Below the pieces are notes generated by a model that saw only the letters and a program-made list of their open reading frames with translations, was not told the DNA's origin and did not search any database. Shown here piece by piece: positions 13,044-15,125 of a stretch of DNA of 15,125 nucleotides. A program made the position numbers and the translations under genes. Source of the DNA: Pontimonas sp. (GTDB lineage Bacteria; Actinomycetota; Actinomycetes; Actinomycetales; Microbacteriaceae); the NCBI GenBank assembly GCA_021741925.1, contig JAIOWW010000017.1:1-15125 (forward strand), read 5' to 3'. Every line of letters starts with the position of its first letter. Position 1 is the stretch's first letter.

Positions 13044-13831
13044 GCGATGTCATCAAAGGACAGGACGTGGTGATCGTCCGTGATGGGCATGTTGCTCTTG
13101 CCTCCTCCACCTTCAGAGTTCCTGAAGCAGCGATCACCGCCGTGATCGGACCCAACGGCAGCGGGAAGTCCACACTGCTTCACGCAGCGACCGGTCTGTT
13201 GCCCTTGGAATCCGGGAGTATCGAGGTTCTGGGAAAACCCCCCGTGGAGGCTCGAGGGGAAGTCGCCTATGTGGTTCAGCACATGAACGTGAATCCGGGA
13301 ATTCCAATGACCGTGCGAGAGGTAGTGTCCATGGGTCGCTATCCCTCCACAGGGCTCCTCAAGCGTTTGAGCACAGCAGATAAAGCCCAGGTGAATGACG
13401 CGATGGCGCTGCTGCGTATTGACGATCTCGCTGATCGTCAGGTGGCCAGGCTGTCGGGTGGTCAGCGGCAACGGGTGTTTGTGGCTCAAGCTCTCGCCCA
13501 AGACCACAGAGTCTTGTTCATGGATGAACCACTGACGGGTCTGGACATTCAGTCTGCACAGACAATTGACGACATCATGCACGAAGAACCAGCGCGAGGA
13601 TGTTCGGTCGTGTTCACCACCCACGATCTCGAAGAAGCTCGCGCTGCTGATCACGTGATCCTCGTGAGCGGCTACGTCGTCGCCGATGGCGCACCAGAGG
13701 ACGTGCTGACACCCGAGAACCTGGCCACGGCGTATGGCCTGGGATTGCTTCACCCCGAGAACACGGCTGGACTGGGGATAATTGATGACGCCCACGATCC
13801 GCACCACAGCCATGAGCAGGACAATGTGTGA
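13040..13831 (+). CDS. znuC: Zinc ABC transporter, ATP-binding protein
   Basis: ZnuC is the cytoplasmic ATPase that powers zinc import. The 263 residues show Walker A GPNGSGKST (37-45), a Q-loop at Gln80 (VVQHMN), the ABC signature LSGGQRQR (138-145), Walker B VLFMDE (158-163), the D-loop LTGLD and an H-loop His195 in TTHD. MTVREVVSMGRYP is typical of metal-type ABC-3 ATPases. The C-terminus is odd: after the ATPase fold it ends in a short tail rich in His and acidic residues (DDAHDPHHSHEQDNV) that could bind metal in the cytoplasm. It overlaps znuB by 4 bases, and its TGA overlaps the start of zur, so the last three genes are a coupled chain. Confidence 0.94.
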   Translation: MSDVIKGQDVVIVRDGHVALASSTFRVPEAAITAVIGPNGSGKSTLLHAATGLLPLESGSIEVLGKPPVEARGEVAYVVQHMNVNPGIPMTVREVVSMGRYPSTGLLKRLSTADKAQVNDAMALLRIDDLADRQVARLSGGQRQRVFVAQALAQDHRVLFMDEPLTGLDIQSAQTIDDIMHEEPARGCSVVFTTHDLEEARAADHVILVSGYVVADGAPEDVLTPENLATAYGLGLLHPENTAGLGIIDDAHDPHHSHEQDNV

Positions 13832-14226
13832 TGAAACGCAACACGAAGCAGCGCGAGGAAGTCTGGCAAGCGCTAGAGGCGACACCAGAGTTCGTGAGCG
13901 CCCAGGAGTTGCACCAGAAGTTGCGCAGTACCGGCTCCACGATTGGCTTGGCGACCGTCTATCGAACTCTGAATGCGCTTGCCGAAGAAGGAAGCGCTGA
14001 CGCGCTCAGCATCGAAGGGGAAAACCTTTACCGCGCGTGTTCTCCTGGCCACCATCACCACTTGATTTGCCGGGAATGTGGCACGACTACAGAGATAGAA
14101 GCGGGGGAAGTGGAAGCCTGGGCAAAGTCCATTGCCCAGAAGCATGGGTACGCAGATCCCCAGCACATCGTCGACATCTTTGGGACCTGCCCCAGCTGCC
14201 ATTCAGGGGTTGCTCCCAGCCCGTAG
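13831..14226 (+). CDS. zur: Zinc uptake regulator, Fur family
   Basis: This DNA-binding repressor becomes active when zinc is bound. The 131 residues have an N-terminal winged helix with the Fur-family recognition segment STIGLATVYRTLNALAEEG (about 36-54) and a C-terminal dimerisation domain. C80-x-x-C83 and C120-x-x-C123 form the structural zinc site. Cys70, His75 and His77, and His74, His76, Glu95 and His112, fall where the sensing sites of mycobacterial Zur (FurB) lie, with a near-constant offset of six as I recall that structure. That ligand set and the operon with znuABC favour Zur over Fur. ATG 13831 overlaps the znuC stop (TGATG). GTG 13828 is equally possible, since AGGA (13818-13821) is 6 bases from it and 9 from the ATG. 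It probably represses its own operon through the box before znuA. Confidence 0.93.
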   Translation: MKRNTKQREEVWQALEATPEFVSAQELHQKLRSTGSTIGLATVYRTLNALAEEGSADALSIEGENLYRACSPGHHHHLICRECGTTTEIEAGEVEAWAKSIAQKHGYADPQHIVDIFGTCPSCHSGVAPSP

Positions 14227-14238
14227 ACCGCGTACAGT
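14210..14238 (+). promoter_or_regulatory. Candidate promoter of rpmB-rpmG-rpsN
   Basis: TTGCTC (14210-14215) and TACAGT (14233-14238, TAnnnT type) are separated by 17 bases. The -35 lies inside the last codons of zur. Transcription would begin near 14245 and leave a leader of about 130 bases before rpmB. No Zur-type palindrome overlaps it. Confidence 0.55.
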
Positions 14239-14271
14239 AGGGGTTTGGTTCAGCCACCTAGAGCTGTATCT

Positions 14272-14290
14272 TGTGCGCACAGAGGCCTCT
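14272..14290. repeat. Two abutting perfect 10-base palindromes
   Basis: TGTGCGCACA (14272-14281) and AGAGGCCTCT (14281-14290) are each perfect palindromes and share base 14281. They lie in the rpmB leader, about 30 bases after the expected transcription start. Function is unknown. Confidence 0.6.
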
Positions 14291-14336
14291 CTCTTCGGAA
14301 ATAAGTCTCTGATTGCGTGCCGACAAGTGACCTTGG

Positions 14337-14354
14337 GTAGGACAGTAGTCCTAC
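14337..14354 (+). promoter_or_regulatory. Hairpin in the rpmB leader
   Basis: GTAGGAC (14337-14343) and GTCCTAC (14348-14354) form a perfect 7-pair stem with an AGTA loop, ending 12 bases before the AGGAGG ribosome binding site of rpmB. The position would suit translational control; there is no T-tract, so it is not an ordinary terminator. Confidence 0.5.
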
Positions 14355-14376
14355 GGTAGCGATAACAGGAGGAAAC

Positions 14377-14613
14377 ATGGCAGCAGTCTGCCAAGTGACC
14401 GGAGCCACCCCTGGTTTTGGACACAACATCTCACACTCGCACCGCCGCACGAAGCGTCGGTTCGATCCGAACATCCAAAAGAAGACGTACTTTGTGCCGT
14501 CTCTGAAGCGCAGCGTGACGTTGACGCTCTCAGTGAAGGGAATCAAGACTATTGATGCCCGCGGAATTGAGTCCGTCGTTGCCGAGCTGCTCGCTCGTGG
14601 GGAGAAGATCTAA
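14377..14613 (+). CDS. rpmB: 50S ribosomal protein L28, zinc-free (C-) type
   Basis: L28 is a small basic protein of the large subunit. The 78 residues begin AAVCQVTGATPGFGHNISHSHRRTKRRFDPNIQ, the hallmark region, and end with KGIKTIDARGIESVVAELLARGEKI. Zinc-binding L28 has two Cys-x-x-Cys pairs; here only one cysteine (Cys5) remains and the second of its pair is Gly, so this is the C- form. The start has a strong AGGAGG at 14367-14372, 4 bases upstream. It heads a tight three-gene unit: its TAA overlaps the rpmG ATG by one base. In several actinobacteria the C- rpmB-rpmG-rpsN unit is a Zur-regulated spare; here it follows zur directly but I see no Zur box. Confidence 0.95.
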   Translation: MAAVCQVTGATPGFGHNISHSHRRTKRRFDPNIQKKTYFVPSLKRSVTLTLSVKGIKTIDARGIESVVAELLARGEKI

Positions 14614-14780
14614 TGGCTAAAGCACAAGACGTTCGCCCCATCATCAAGCTTCGTTCCACCGCTGGCACGGGCTACACCTATGTCACCCGTAAGAACCGTC
14701 GTAACGATCCCGACCGTCTGGTCTTGAAGAAGTACGACCCCGTAGTGCGTCAGCACGTTGAATTCCGCGAGGAGCGTTAA
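14613..14780 (+). CDS. rpmG: 50S ribosomal protein L33, zinc-free (C-) type
   Basis: L33 is a large-subunit protein near the tRNA exit site. The 55-residue frame translates with typical L33 segments: DVRPIIKLRSTAGTGYTYVTRKNRRNDPDRL and LKKYDPVVRQHVEFREER. It has no cysteine at all, where zinc-binding L33 has two Cys-x-x-Cys pairs (the usual first CTEC is replaced by STAG), so it is a C- form. ATG 14613 overlaps the rpmB stop by one base (TAATG), with GGGGAGA at 14599-14605 as ribosome binding site. rpsN begins 2 bases after its stop. Confidence 0.95.
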   Translation: MAKAQDVRPIIKLRSTAGTGYTYVTRKNRRNDPDRLVLKKYDPVVRQHVEFREER

Positions 14781-14782
14781 GC

Positions 14783-15088
14783 ATGGCCAAGAAAAGCAAG
14801 ATTGCGCGCAACGAACAGCGCAAGGTAATCGTTGAGCGTTACGCCGAAAAGCGTCTCGAGCTCAAGAAAGCACTGGTCGACCCGAATGGCACCGACGAGT
14901 CGCGTGAAGCAGCGCGTCTCGGTCTGCAGAAGCTTCCCCGCAACGCGTCTCCCGTGCGCGTCCGTGGACGCGACGCCATTGACGGTCGCCCTCGTGGCTT
15001 CCTGAGCAAATATGGCGTTTCCCGTGTGAGATTCCGCGAAATGGCACACCGGGGCGAATTGCCGGGCATTACGAAGTCCAGCTGGTAA
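14783..15088 (+). CDS. rpsN: 30S ribosomal protein S14, long zinc-free type
   Basis: S14 is needed for assembly of the small-subunit head. The 101 residues are the long, zinc-free S14: MAKKSKIARNEQRKVIVERYAEKR at the start, LPRNASPVRVRGRDAIDGRPRG in the middle, and the invariant end LSKYGVSRVRFREMAHRGELPGITKSSW. Zinc-binding S14 is about 61 residues with two Cys-x-x-Cys pairs; this one has no cysteine. ATG 14783 lies 2 bases after the rpmG stop, with GAGGAG (14769-14774) upstream. It sits in the rpmB-rpmG-rpsN unit rather than in the main ribosomal protein (spc) operon, which is where the sole S14 gene of many bacteria lies. It is the last complete gene in the window. Confidence 0.96.
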   Translation: MAKKSKIARNEQRKVIVERYAEKRLELKKALVDPNGTDESREAARLGLQKLPRNASPVRVRGRDAIDGRPRGFLSKYGVSRVRFREMAHRGELPGITKSSW

Positions 15089-15098
15089 CTTTTTTGGT

Positions 15099-15125
15099 GG
15101 CTCGGGAGTGATTCTGGGCCGAGCC
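15099..15125 (+). terminator. Probable terminator after rpsN (3' side cut by window)
   Basis: GGCTCGG (15099-15105) and CCGAGCC (15119-15125) form a 7-pair stem with a 13-base loop that begins 10 bases after the rpsN stop. The window ends at the base of the stem, so any T-tract cannot be seen. Confidence 0.6.

Noticed and set aside
12929..13885. Long open frame on the minus strand opposite znuC and zur (318 codons)
   Set aside because: It is a shadow of well-supported genes on the plus strand; its translation has no recognisable domain.
14227..14376. Zur box in front of rpmB
   Set aside because: I looked for the TGAnAATnATTnTCA pattern and its near variants on both strands and found none.
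1..15125. CRISPR arrays, insertion sequences, tRNA or rRNA genes
   Set aside because: Reading both strands I saw no regularly spaced repeats, no transposase-like product, no terminal inverted repeats and no tRNA-like fold.

Overview
The window reads as chromosomal DNA of an actinobacterium, most likely Microbacteriaceae and plausibly one of its small-genome aquatic lineages. The grounds are moderately high G+C, actinobacterial forms of S6, SSB, S18, L28, L33 and S14, mycobacterial-type BkdABC enzymes, and -10 elements of the TAnnnT kind placed 6-7 bases before start codons (leaderless transcripts). No prophage, insertion sequence, CRISPR array, tRNA or rRNA is visible. The taxonomic call is inference from protein resemblance.

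Layout. (1) 2-1622 (+): rpsF (5' end cut off), ssb, rpsR, rplI, the classical ribosome/replication operon, closed by a strong hairpin. (2) 1623-2049: a 427-base intergenic region with an AT-rich patch, two perfect DnaA boxes, a candidate promoter and a structured leader. (3) 2050-4267 (+): dnaB, then two membrane-protein genes (a six-helix DUF308/HdeD-like protein and an 80-residue two-helix protein). (4) 4271-5653 (-): purB, convergent with them at 3 bases. (5) 5804-7125 (+): a translationally coupled pair, a 64-residue helical protein with a central W-x-G turn and a 375-residue protein with a C-terminal serine hydrolase fold. (6) 7122-7541 (-): a four-helix 'phage holin family' membrane protein whose stop codon shares a CTAG palindrome with the hydrolase stop. 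(7) 7665-11094 (+): bkdA-bkdB-bkdC, the E1alpha, E1beta and E2 subunits of a branched-chain 2-oxoacid dehydrogenase. (8) 11134-14226 (+): znuA-znuB-znuC-zur, a high-affinity zinc importer with its own zinc-sensing repressor as last gene. (9) 14377-15088 (+): rpmB-rpmG-rpsN, encoding L28, L33 and S14, followed by a hairpin at the window edge.

How it fits together. A near-perfect 7-1-7 Zur-type palindrome (11098-11112) covers a perfect TTGACA -35 element of znuA, so the Zur made at the end of the operon should shut the whole unit off when zinc is sufficient. All four ribosomal proteins here that belong to families with zinc-binding (C+) forms (S18, L28, L33, S14) are zinc-free (C-) versions, and three of them directly follow the zinc operon. 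The window therefore pairs zinc acquisition with zinc-sparing ribosomes. I see no Zur box before rpmB.

The least explained parts are the W-x-G protein/serine hydrolase pair, the DnaA boxes and folded leader before dnaB, and the double palindrome and hairpin in the rpmB leader. The W-x-G pair is the best candidate for something undescribed, but the sequence alone does not prove a system.
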